Of a stretch of DNA of 20,481 bases, positions 1-6,766 are shown piece after piece. The translations under genes were made by a program, and so were the position numbers. Source of the stretch: DAMCZI01 sp032095175 (GTDB lineage: Bacteria; Bacillota; Clostridia; Clostridiales; Caloramatoraceae). The number at the start of each line of letters is the position of its first letter. The stretch's first letter is position 1. The DNA lies in NCBI GenBank assembly GCA_032095175.1, contig DAMCZI010000063.1:1-20481 (forward strand), in the 5' to 3' direction. Under the pieces are notes generated by a model that was not told the DNA's origin, ran no database searches, and saw only the letters and a list, made by a program, of their open reading frames with translations.

Positions 1-16
1 ATTTTATTTTTTTAAA

Positions 17-232
17 CAGCTCTGCTTAATTGGTTCGACCCTAAGATGTTTAAAAAAATAAAATATGTAGAATTCTTGCAACATATGAGTTTCGAATGTT
101 CTTAGGTTGTCGCCATCCATGCAATCTTAGAATTTCAACACGCAGTGAGTGTTTTCCAAGGGGTTAAATGCCCCGACACCTCGGTTGGAACGGTCTTTAA
201 AGATAAAAACTTACTACTACGTTAAGACGCAT
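17..232 (+). ncRNA. Candidate structured non-coding RNA, about 215 nt (raiA-type RNA or another structured RNA)
   Basis: No open frame covers this stretch, yet it folds extensively. A closing stem pairs 24-30 with 221-228 (one bulged A). Stem 2 pairs 36-45 with 101-112 around a two-base bulge. Inside it 63-68 pairs with 81-86 around a 12-nt loop, and loop bases 76-80 (TTGCA) can form a pseudoknot with 120-124 (TGCAA). Two more hairpins follow: 137-141/149-153, and 154-159/185-190 enclosing 160-163/171-174. This branched plan does not look like the single long interrupted hairpin of 6S RNA. Size, closing stem and host group are compatible with raiA RNA, a roughly 210-nt clostridial RNA of unknown mechanism, but I cannot match its consensus from memory. 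It ends about 100 nt before a tRNA-thiolation gene, so a cis-acting leader is also possible. The edges are approximate; its promoter would lie at or beyond the left edge. Confidence 0.5.
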
Positions 233-332
233 AATCCCTATATTATAAATTAACGCAACAAACATTTTGTTTCTAAAATTCCTAAACTTGTGATAAAATT
301 ACTATATATTCTCTATAGGACGGTGTTATGAT

Positions 333-1079
333 TTGAAGCAGATATTGGGTAAATTACGAAGAGCTGATACGGATTTTGATATGATTCTTCCGGGGGATAA
401 GGTTGCAGTTGGGCTTTCTGGGGGAAAGGATAGCGTTTTACTACTTTATGCCCTAAGCTTGTATAGAAGATTCTCAACTAATAAATTTGACCTTTGTGCA
501 ATTACTGTAAACATGGGACTTGAAGGCTATGACCCTTCCCCTTTGGTTGAGCTATGTAAAAAACTTGAAGTACCATATGAAATTGTGGATACACAGATAG
601 GTAAGATACTTTTTGATGTAAGAAAAGAAAAAAATCCATGTTCACTATGTGCAAACATGAGACGTGGAGCACTTCATAATATGGCTATTGAAATGGGGTG
701 TACAAGGGTAGCCCTTGGCCATCACAGAGATGATGCAATAGAAACCCTTTTAATGTCACTTTTTTATGAAGGGAGAATAAATACCTTTTCACCAGTAACC
801 TACCTTTCAAAGGCCAATATACATCTAATTAGGCCCTTTATATATATATCAGAAAAAGAGGTAATCGGTGAGGCTAAAAAATTAAATCTTCCTATTGTTA
901 AAAATCCTTGCCCTGCCAATGGATATACCAAAAGACAGTACGCAAAGGAGCTTATAAAAACAATAGAAAAGGATATACCTGATGTGGATGACCATATACT
1001 TAGCGCTATTCTTAATATAGAACAATTAAATATTTGGGATAGGGAAGAAATTAAAAAAATATCAAGGAAGGAAGTTTAA
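333..1079 (+). CDS. ttcA: TtcA-like tRNA 2-thiocytidine synthetase family PP-loop ATPase
   Basis: A cytosolic PP-loop ATPase of the TtcA family; these adenylate C32 of tRNA and replace its oxygen with sulfur using a [4Fe-4S] cluster. Visible here are the ATP-binding SGGKDS (residues 29-34), the GHHRDD segment (129-134), a CxxC pair at C103/C106 and a third cysteine C193 in NPCPANG, matching the CxxC plus distal Cys cluster ligands of TtcA. At 248 residues it is shorter than the E. coli enzyme (about 311), as is common for clostridial homologues. It starts at TTG 333 after AGGACGGTG; an ATG at 328 is out of frame and stops after two codons. It stands alone on the plus strand behind the structured RNA. 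The family call is firm; the exact modified nucleoside is inferred, since clostridia carry several TtcA-like paralogues. Confidence 0.8.
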   Translation: MKQILGKLRRADTDFDMILPGDKVAVGLSGGKDSVLLLYALSLYRRFSTNKFDLCAITVNMGLEGYDPSPLVELCKKLEVPYEIVDTQIGKILFDVRKEKNPCSLCANMRRGALHNMAIEMGCTRVALGHHRDDAIETLLMSLFYEGRINTFSPVTYLSKANIHLIRPFIYISEKEVIGEAKKLNLPIVKNPCPANGYTKRQYAKELIKTIEKDIPDVDDHILSAILNIEQLNIWDREEIKKISRKEV

Positions 1080-1096
1080 TTACTTTCCTTTCTTGA
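1062..1096 (-). terminator. Terminator of the minus-strand gene, overlapping the 3' end of ttcA
   Basis: Arms 1062-1075 and 1082-1096 form a 14-bp stem with one bulge and a short loop. Read on the minus strand the hairpin is followed by ATATTTTTTTAATTT, a proper U-tract, so it serves the gene ending at 1110. On the plus strand the tail is not U-rich. The left arm lies in the last codons of ttcA, and the ttcA stop codon is in the loop. Confidence 0.6.
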
Positions 1097-1109
1097 CATA
1101 TACCTTTCA

Positions 1110-1709
1110 TCACTGCTCATATTTGCTTACTATTTCAACAAGTCTTCGATATTCATCGTTGGATAATCTCTCTTTAAGAATTCCCCATATTTTTTGATTT
1201 TCTTCGTCTGTAGAACCATCATATATAGCTTTCTTTATAATTCCTATGTCATCAAATTTAAAGTTTTTAGTTAGTTTTAAAAGATATAATTTATCCTCCA
1301 CACTCATCTTCTCAGAAGCTTTATCTACTATAGCCTTATTCTTTTCCTTCTGGGATGGCTTTGTATATATAGGCATCTCAAACTCTATGTAAGGTGGTGG
1401 CGGCATACGTGTTTCTCTATACATTGCCATATACTTTTTAAAAGATAGGCTAACCCTCGGAGAATCATCAATAAAAGAAGTTTTATCTATAAAAGAGGTT
1501 TTTTTTTCAATATTTTCAACAGGTATGTTTATTCCTTTTCCAAAGTCATCAAATATATAGCCCGTTCCTTCGGGTTTCCCATCCTCTACAGTTTCTTCCT
1601 CTAAAGTCCCCGAAGTGAACATAGAATCCTCGGGTTTTATAGTTGCCATGGCAAAGACCGTAATAACTGTAATGACCAAAACAAGCGCGCATTCAATAAA
1701 CCTTCTCAT
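1110..1709 (-). CDS. Unrecognised protein with N-terminal membrane anchor
   Basis: 199 residues, family not recognised. An N-terminal hydrophobic stretch (about residues 5-24, preceded by MRRF) looks like an uncleaved signal anchor, so most of the protein should lie outside the membrane. A charged, acidic linker follows (about 25-75), containing the hexapeptide KTSFID twice in tandem. Next comes a PPPP run near residue 103, and then a lysine/glutamate-rich C-terminal part (about 115-199) predicted to be helical. The start is ATG 1709, behind an ideal AGGAGGG site at good spacing. It is divergent from yyaC and convergent with ttcA. A link with sporulation is suggested only by the yyaC neighbour and is not shown by the sequence. 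Confidence 0.75.
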   Translation of the reverse strand: MRRFIECALVLVITVITVFAMATIKPEDSMFTSGTLEEETVEDGKPEGTGYIFDDFGKGINIPVENIEKKTSFIDKTSFIDDSPRVSLSFKKYMAMYRETRMPPPPYIEFEMPIYTKPSQKEKNKAIVDKASEKMSVEDKLYLLKLTKNFKFDDIGIIKKAIYDGSTDEENQKIWGILKERLSNDEYRRLVEIVSKYEQ

Positions 1710-1739
1710 AAAATCCCTCCTACTATCATAAACACAATG

Positions 1740-1769
1740 TTATATTCTTTTTTTAGAATAGTATTCCAA
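1740..1769 (-). promoter_or_regulatory. Possible sigma-A-type promoter of the membrane-anchored protein gene
   Basis: On the minus strand TTGGAA (1769-1764) and ATATAA (1745-1740) are 18 bp apart, about 30 nt before the start codon. The spacer begins within an 11-bp palindrome, GAATACTATTC, that could bind a regulator. Neither hexamer is perfect. Confidence 0.3.
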
Positions 1770-1852
1770 TATAAAAAATAATTATTCAGAAGGGATTTTT
1801 TGTATTAAAAAGGCTGGTTACATTGTATATATAAAACAAGGAGGTGGATTAT

Positions 1853-2386
1853 TTGCAAAGCTTCAATTCTGATTCCCTAGGCATCCGCATAAATTACAAG
1901 GATGAAAATGCGGCATATGACCTTGCAAACTATATAAAGGGATTCTTTAAGCCTAAAACACTTATACTATGCATAGGAACAGATAAGTGTATTGGAGACT
2001 GCCTTGGCCCCCTTGTAGGTACATTCCTTCAGAGAGAAACCTATCCCTACCCCGTGATAGGTACCCTTGAAAAACCTGCCCATGCAGTTAATCTTGATAA
2101 TATTATTCAACAGATAAAAGAAAACTATGTTGACCACTATGTAATAGCCATTGATGCCTGTCTTGGCTATAGTAACTGTATTGGAGATGTTCAGGTAAAG
2201 CTTGGTCCTGTACACCCCGGAAAAGGAGTTGGGAAAGCCCTGCCCCACGTAGGAGACGTTTCCATCGTAGGTGTAGTTGATACAATAGATAATTCAGATT
2301 TATTTTCAATAAAGAATATACGCTTGAACTTCATTATGAACATGGCTGAAACTATAGCTAAAGGGCTTCAGCTTGCAGCTAAATGA
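1853..2386 (+). CDS. yyaC: Sporulation protein YyaC (DUF1256 family)
   Basis: A 177-residue member of the DUF1256/YyaC family, which has a fold related to the germination protease GPR and is made during sporulation; its substrate is not established. The diagnostic segment is near the N-terminus: IGTDKCIGDCLGPLVGT (about 44-60), with a downstream AIDACLGYSN and the GKALPHVGDVSIVG stretch. The longest frame begins at GTG 1844, but that codon is part of the Shine-Dalgarno sequence AAGGAGGTGG (1838-1847). TTG 1853 is spaced correctly behind it and is preferred. GGTTACATT (1816-1824) matches the sigma-F -10 form GGnnAnnHT, but I see no good -35 at proper distance, so forespore control stays a suggestion. 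It is divergent from the anchored-protein gene and ends at a strong shared terminator. Confidence 0.88.
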   Translation: MQSFNSDSLGIRINYKDENAAYDLANYIKGFFKPKTLILCIGTDKCIGDCLGPLVGTFLQRETYPYPVIGTLEKPAHAVNLDNIIQQIKENYVDHYVIAIDACLGYSNCIGDVQVKLGPVHPGKGVGKALPHVGDVSIVGVVDTIDNSDLFSIKNIRLNFIMNMAETIAKGLQLAAK

Positions 2387-2392
2387 TAAAGA

Positions 2393-2440
2393 TTGGGGTT
2401 GTCACATAATAAATAAAATTATATTATGCAACAACCCCAA
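2393..2440. terminator. Strong bidirectional terminator between yyaC and the M20D hydrolase gene
   Basis: TTGGGGTTGT (2393-2402) pairs perfectly with ACAACCCCAA (2431-2440), and CATAAT (2405-2410) extends the stem with ATTATG (2424-2429). The plus-strand tail is CTATTTTATT. It lies between two convergent stop codons and can serve both genes. Confidence 0.8.
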
Positions 2441-2445
2441 CTATT

Positions 2446-3762
2446 TTATTCCTCGTATATCTTTTTATTACGAATGCTTCTCAAGTAAGTCAAATATTCT
2501 TCTTTGGTCATTGGAAGTGAAACATTTTCTATTATTTTTTTTGCATTCTCACCATTATTATATAAAAGGTCAATCACTGTCATAGCCATAGCTTTGGCTG
2601 GAATTATATAAGCTAATTTTTCATCTATAATTCTATATTCATTGCTATGGAGACTACCGCTAATACCACCTATCATTGGATGAAGCGTTGGCATAATCTG
2701 TGATAAATCTCCAAAATCAAAGGAGCCTGTGAAATCACCTTTTTGAGCAACCTTACCCTCAAGTCCTAACTTCTCCAAATTATTCTTAAAAATTTCGTCT
2801 AATTCATCATATTTTAAGATAGGAAAATATCCTGGTATATCTGTTATTTCTACCGAAGCTCCAACAGCAACTGCTCCTGCTTTTAAAGCTCTATCAACCT
2901 TTTTGTTTGCATCAACCATTGCTTCTACAGTTCTAGCTCTGACATAACACTCCATAACTACCTCAGAAGGTACTACATTAACAACATCCCCACCCTTTGT
3001 AATAATAGGGTGCACCCTAACCTTATCTTCTTCCCTAAATGTTTCTCTTTGTGCATGAATATTGTTTATAGCAAGCATAGCTGCGTTTAATGCATTTACA
3101 CCTTTCTCTGGAGCAGAACCAGCATGGGAAGCCTTTCCAATAAAGCGTATCTTTTTCCCAACAAAGCCATTGCTTACAGTACCAACAAGAGCCTTATCAT
3201 CTCCCATGTCTAGTGAATGAAACATCATAGCAATATTGATATCATCAAAATATCCTCTTTTTATCAGTTCCTGTTTGCCTCCAAAGAATTCAATCATTCC
3301 TTCGCTTCTAAGCTTTTCTTTGTACTCAATTTCAATAAACTCTTCTGCTGGGGTTGCTATAAAATCAACGTTTCCCTTTAGCTCCTTCAGCACTCCTGAG
3401 CTAATCAGACCTATTGCACTTCCAATGAAGCCACCCATTTGTATATTGTGGCCACATCCATGGAACTCCCCTGTTTTCCTTGCATCAGGGTGATCCTTGC
3501 ATAAAATGCAATCCAGTTCTCCAATAACTGCAACTCTTGGTGAATCGTAATTTCCTACTCTTGCTCTGCATCCGGTTACAACAATGTTTTCTTCAACATC
3601 ACAGCCTAGTTTTTTTAATTCATCTACAGCTATTTTTGTTGTATTAAATTCCTTATACCCTAGTTCAGGATTTTCATATATTTTTCTTCCTATGTTTATA
3701 ATATTATTTTCATTTTTATCTATTTCTTCTATGACACGTTTTTTTAGCTCATTAATATTCAT
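2446..3762 (-). CDS. M20D-family metal-dependent amidohydrolase/peptidase
   Basis: 438 residues; a cytosolic two-domain zinc/manganese hydrolase of the M20D type (aminoacylase, N-acyl amino acid or p-aminobenzoyl-glutamate hydrolase relatives). The expected metal ligands are all visible: C103 and H105 in HGCGHN, E140/E141 in TPAEEF, H182 in MFHSLD, and H372 in SLHSNEY. The lid/dimerisation domain contains GKASHAGSAPEKGVNA (about 209-224). The usual CGHDxH reads CGHNIQ here, but those changed positions are not metal ligands. The frame could open at GTG 3774, which overlaps the ribosome site; ATG 3762 behind AGGAAGTGAG is preferred. It is the last gene of the minus-strand cluster, separated from the PepT-like gene by a repeat-filled gap. 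The substrate cannot be read from the sequence. Confidence 0.87.
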   Translation of the reverse strand: MNINELKKRVIEEIDKNENNIINIGRKIYENPELGYKEFNTTKIAVDELKKLGCDVEENIVVTGCRARVGNYDSPRVAVIGELDCILCKDHPDARKTGEFHGCGHNIQMGGFIGSAIGLISSGVLKELKGNVDFIATPAEEFIEIEYKEKLRSEGMIEFFGGKQELIKRGYFDDINIAMMFHSLDMGDDKALVGTVSNGFVGKKIRFIGKASHAGSAPEKGVNALNAAMLAINNIHAQRETFREEDKVRVHPIITKGGDVVNVVPSEVVMECYVRARTVEAMVDANKKVDRALKAGAVAVGASVEITDIPGYFPILKYDELDEIFKNNLEKLGLEGKVAQKGDFTGSFDFGDLSQIMPTLHPMIGGISGSLHSNEYRIIDEKLAYIIPAKAMAMTVIDLLYNNGENAKKIIENVSLPMTKEEYLTYLRSIRNKKIYEE

Positions 3763-3811
3763 TTTACATCTCACTTCCTATTATATACAGCGCAAAAGTT
3801 TATTAAATTCC

Positions 3812-3978
3812 ATCCTTTCAAACACCAAAGATTCAAATTATATATTTCGCATAAATGATTTTACATTTTTAAAATCATTTATGCGAAATATTTTCCTAAA
3901 TTCATATAACGCAATAAATACCTTAATGTGAAATCTTTATTGCGTTATATATAGTTAACCTGTGCTGCTTGAAAGGAT
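3812..3978. repeat. Two-hairpin intergenic repeat, copy A, with outer inverted ends
   Basis: This fills most of the 290-bp gap between the two M20 genes. Hairpin 1 is a perfect 21-bp inverted repeat (3842-3862 with 3871-3891, 8-nt loop). Hairpin 2 is a perfect 15-bp inverted repeat (3904-3918 with 3936-3950). Both are enclosed by a 10-bp outer inverted repeat, ATCCTTTCAA (3812-3821) and TTGAAAGGAT (3969-3978), so the whole unit could form a three-way structure as RNA or a cruciform as DNA. There is no open frame. A second, diverged copy lies at 20378-20481. It may be a small non-autonomous mobile repeat or a recurrent RNA processing/termination element. Confidence 0.75.
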
Positions 3979-4052
3979 AGACATTAAGATTTTATAAACG
4001 CTTTATACATCTTCGGAATCAAATCCTTTATTCAAATGATGCAGTATATATC

Positions 4053-5162
4053 TTATTCAACCATCATTCTTAATATTACTGATGATGTCTTTTGTAAATC
4101 TTCAATACTTAATCTTTCCTCTACAGTGTGAACCTTTTCCATACCACAGCTTATTATTGCACAATCATATCCCTTTCCTGCCAGGATATTAGCATCGCTG
4201 CCTCCACCTATTATTACTGCATTAGGCTTTATTCCTTCTTTTTCAAAAGCATTTACACAGTGGGTAAATACAAAGGAGTTTTTATCCAATTTAAGATTTG
4301 GATAATCTCTTTTAATATCAAATTCAACCCTTCCATCAAACTTTTTAGCAGCATTTGTGCAAGCTTCCTTTATAAGACTTACTTGCTCATCAAGCCTACT
4401 CATGGAGTGGGATCTTACTTCCGCTGTAAATGTTACTTCATCTGTTACTATATTGGTTTGTCCACCACCTTCAATACGTCCTATGTTAGAGGTTGTTTCC
4501 TCATCTATTCTTCCCAGGATCATATTTGAGATAGCTTCAGCTGCAATATATATTGCATTAATACCCTTTTCAGGTTCAATCCCTGCATGGGCCTTCTTTC
4601 CAATAAACTTAACCTTTATATCATCCTTTGCAGGTGCTGCGTATGCAATTATTCCAGCAGGTCCTGCTGCATCAACAACTACAATATTCTTTGTCTTAAG
4701 TCTGCTGCAATCAAAGTTTTTAGCACCCAACATGCCTACTTCTTCACAAACACTGAACATGAAATATAAATCTCTATGAGGTATGTTATTTTCTCTTATG
4801 TATTCATAAGCTTCAAGTATAGATGCAATTCCAGCCTTATCATCTCCAGCAAGAATTGTATTCAAATCGCTTTCAATGTAATTTCCATTGATTATAGGTT
4901 TAATGTTATTTCCAGGTTCTACTGTATCCATATGAGTAGCAAAGCATATTGCTTCTCCTGCCAGTGTTCCCTTAACATAGACCAATATATTTCCAGAGTT
5001 TCCTCCAAAGTTATCTCCGGTATTATCTCTATATACTTCAGCATTTCTTTCTTTAAAATAGTTTTCTATCCAATCTGCCATATCCTTTTCTGAATATGAA
5101 ACACTGTCTATTTTTATCATGTTTAAAAGGTTGTTTATCATTCTTTCACTGTTAATTTGCAC
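4053..5162 (-). CDS. PepT-like M20 family metallopeptidase
   Basis: 369 residues, cytosolic, related to peptidase T and the PepT-like M20 group, which release N-terminal residues from small peptides using two metal ions. The active-site set is complete: H77 and D79 in ATHMDTV, D107/D108 in AGDDKAG, E140/E141 in VCEEVG, D164 in VVVDAAG, and a C-terminal His in EKVHTVEE. The dimerisation domain carries GKKAHAGIEPEKGINA. It starts at GTG 5162, 11 nt inside the upstream membrane-protein gene, with GAGGTGAG five bases before it, which indicates translational coupling. A later ATG (residue 8) lacks a comparable site. It lies in an operon with two membrane proteins, suggesting that it hydrolyses the compound they move. 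The exact substrate is unknown. Confidence 0.85.
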   Translation of the reverse strand: MQINSERMINNLLNMIKIDSVSYSEKDMADWIENYFKERNAEVYRDNTGDNFGGNSGNILVYVKGTLAGEAICFATHMDTVEPGNNIKPIINGNYIESDLNTILAGDDKAGIASILEAYEYIRENNIPHRDLYFMFSVCEEVGMLGAKNFDCSRLKTKNIVVVDAAGPAGIIAYAAPAKDDIKVKFIGKKAHAGIEPEKGINAIYIAAEAISNMILGRIDEETTSNIGRIEGGGQTNIVTDEVTFTAEVRSHSMSRLDEQVSLIKEACTNAAKKFDGRVEFDIKRDYPNLKLDKNSFVFTHCVNAFEKEGIKPNAVIIGGGSDANILAGKGYDCAIISCGMEKVHTVEERLSIEDLQKTSSVILRMMVE

Positions 5163-5856
5163 TCTCGCTCACCTCAAGTTCCTTTGAATATATCTTTCTT
5201 CCTGCTAAAATAGTTCCAAATACAGATACTATTATTACTGCATATGTTGGCGTTCCTGGTAGGAAAGCTAAGAAGCCCTTCTTTAATAGGAATGTCATTA
5301 TTCCCGCAATTACTATTGCAACTCCACCTAATTTAGGTCTTTGAACTGCAAACTGTCCAAATACAGCTCCAAATAATGCAGGTAGTATTAAGTTAAGTAC
5401 TCTAATTACCTCTTTTGGCAAGCTTGATAAAACAGAAGAACCCAAAAATACTGCAGTTGATAGGAAAAGTACATTTATTATAATTGAAACTGCAATTCCA
5501 AGTGTTGATACTATAGCACCTTCATTTGTTCCTTCTTCAACTTCTGCCGCCTTTTGAGCAGAAACTGCACAAGGTATTCTCATGTTAACAAGATTTCCAG
5601 ATAGAAAAGCCATATAAGTTCCTGGTATTCCTAGTATAGGGAAGTATGATATTGGTTCAACAATATAAAATGCTCCACTAACACTCATCTGCGCCAAGGT
5701 ACCCGCAATAATAGCTTCTATAGGTGGCTTATATCCAAACACAAATGTAAGCACTAGGGCAGGCACTAAAGATAATATAATTCCTAATAATATAGTAGTT
5801 CTACCATATTTAATAATTTGAGGTATAAACTCTTGCTCATAATAATTCTTATTCAT
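5152..5856 (-). CDS. Multi-pass membrane protein, partner of the DUF5058 protein
   Basis: 234 residues with about six hydrophobic segments: near 17-36 and 45-65, a glycine/proline-rich stretch around ILGIPGTYMAFLSGNLVN, then near 110-135, 145-165, 175-195 and 205-225. I do not recognise the family with certainty. The conserved-looking re-entrant GIPGTY segment and the polar AQKAAEVEEGTNEGA loop suggest a transporter-like core. It starts at ATG 5856, eight bases after GGTGGGAG; the longer frame from GTG 5871 lies within that site. Its end overlaps the PepT-like gene, and it follows the DUF5058 gene by 25 nt. I infer a two-subunit carrier with that protein; a single-function permease is equally compatible. 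Confidence 0.75.
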   Translation of the reverse strand: MNKNYYEQEFIPQIIKYGRTTILLGIILSLVPALVLTFVFGYKPPIEAIIAGTLAQMSVSGAFYIVEPISYFPILGIPGTYMAFLSGNLVNMRIPCAVSAQKAAEVEEGTNEGAIVSTLGIAVSIIINVLFLSTAVFLGSSVLSSLPKEVIRVLNLILPALFGAVFGQFAVQRPKLGGVAIVIAGIMTFLLKKGFLAFLPGTPTYAVIIVSVFGTILAGRKIYSKELEVSESAN

Positions 5857-5881
5857 TATTTTCACTCCCACCTATAATATT

Positions 5882-6577
5882 TTAAAAAAATGCTCCAATT
5901 ATCATTCCACCAAACATTGCAAATGATAAAGCCCAATCCTTAAGCCACTTAACACCCTTATTATTATTTAAGTAAGTTAAAAATGCCATAATTATAAGTC
6001 CTGAAACACATGCTACTGCTCCATTATCGAATTTTAAAATTCTATCAGCATTAAAATATGCAAATGCTCCTAACATTGCTCCTGCTGAGATTATTGGAAC
6101 CATAGCTTTTTTCCCTTTTGAAAGTACATTGTTTAGTTTGTCCATTTTGTGAGTAAAAAAGAAGGTGAATATCAACCAGCCTAATGCTCCAAGGGTCATT
6201 GTCCAAACTGAGTTAGTAAATACAACATTACTCATTCCTGCTTTTCCAAGAGTAACTCCCATTGCATCTGCACCAAAACCAGCTGCCATTAATTCATAGG
6301 TTACAGAACCAATAAATGATAATCTCATCCATGAAATTGGTCCTCCCATTGTAACAATAAGTGATACCATACCAACAAGAATAACCAGTGAAGGTCCTAT
6401 TGAAGATATAGCACTACTTTTTACCGCTGACTTCATTTGCTTTTCTGTAAGTCCAATTTCCTTACCTGCTTTGTAAGACTTCATAAAGAAGATGATAGCT
6501 TGTACCACTACTACAGCTACCGCTAATCCTGCTGCCATCCACATGGCTGGATGATTTGCAATTTTTAAATAATCCAT
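5882..6577 (-). CDS. DUF5058 family membrane protein
   Basis: 231 residues with about six transmembrane helices, resembling DUF5058 proteins, whose function is not known. Helix 1 (about 11-29) is followed by a basic loop, KSYKAGKEIGLTEKQMK. A serine-rich segment SSAISSIGPSLVILVG leads into helix 2, and SWMRLSFIGSVTYELMAAGFGADAMG lies between helices 2 and 3; these polar, glycine-rich stretches inside hydrophobic surroundings suggest a substrate path. It starts at ATG 6577 after GAGGAGGGAT; the frame upstream to 6604 precedes the ribosome site and is probably untranslated. It is the first gene after a strong promoter and is probably co-transcribed with the next membrane protein and the PepT-like peptidase. 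Transport of a peptide or acyl amino acid is inferred from this context only. Confidence 0.8.
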   Translation of the reverse strand: MDYLKIANHPAMWMAAGLAVAVVVVQAIIFFMKSYKAGKEIGLTEKQMKSAVKSSAISSIGPSLVILVGMVSLIVTMGGPISWMRLSFIGSVTYELMAAGFGADAMGVTLGKAGMSNVVFTNSVWTMTLGALGWLIFTFFFTHKMDKLNNVLSKGKKAMVPIISAGAMLGAFAYFNADRILKFDNGAVACVSGLIIMAFLTYLNNNKGVKWLKDWALSFAMFGGMIIGAFF

Positions 6578-6628
6578 AAAATATCCCTCCTCTAATATGG
6601 ACATTGCCTTAATATGTCCTTAATTAAA

Positions 6629-6657
6629 ATATTAACACCTTATTAACACATTTTCAA
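6629..6657 (-). promoter_or_regulatory. Sigma-A promoter with tandem repeat operator candidate, DUF5058 operon
   Basis: On the minus strand TTGAAA (6657-6652) and TAATAT (6634-6629) are separated by exactly 17 bp. The spacer and -10 region contain two exact copies of GTGTTAATA (6649-6641 and 6638-6630) on an 11-bp period, about one helical turn. A protein bound there would cover RNA polymerase contacts. The regulator encoded just upstream is the obvious candidate. The start codon is about 50 nt downstream. Confidence 0.65.
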
Positions 6658-6726
6658 TGGTTATTTTAAAAATTATTCAAATATTTTGCATACTTATCAT
6701 TAAGCATTTTGGGGTTCATTTAATTT

Positions 6727-6766
6727 AAAAAGCCTGAAAGGTATTTTTTAACCTTTCAGGCTTTTT
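6727..6766. terminator. Terminator of the regulator gene
   Basis: A perfect 16-bp stem pairs 6727-6742 with 6751-6766 (core AGCCTGAAAGGT) around an 8-nt loop of mostly T. It is flanked by T/A runs, so it reads as an intrinsic terminator in both directions. On the minus strand it directly follows the regulator's stop codon and separates that gene from the DUF5058 promoter. Confidence 0.85.

Noticed and set aside
17..232. 6S RNA (ssrS) as identity for the left-edge RNA
   Set aside because: The fold is multi-branched rather than one long hairpin with a central bubble, so I did not assign it; a covariance search could still overrule this.
240..332. A separate sigma-A promoter for ttcA
   Set aside because: TTGTTT and TAAAAT are present but 21 bp apart; no properly spaced pair was found.
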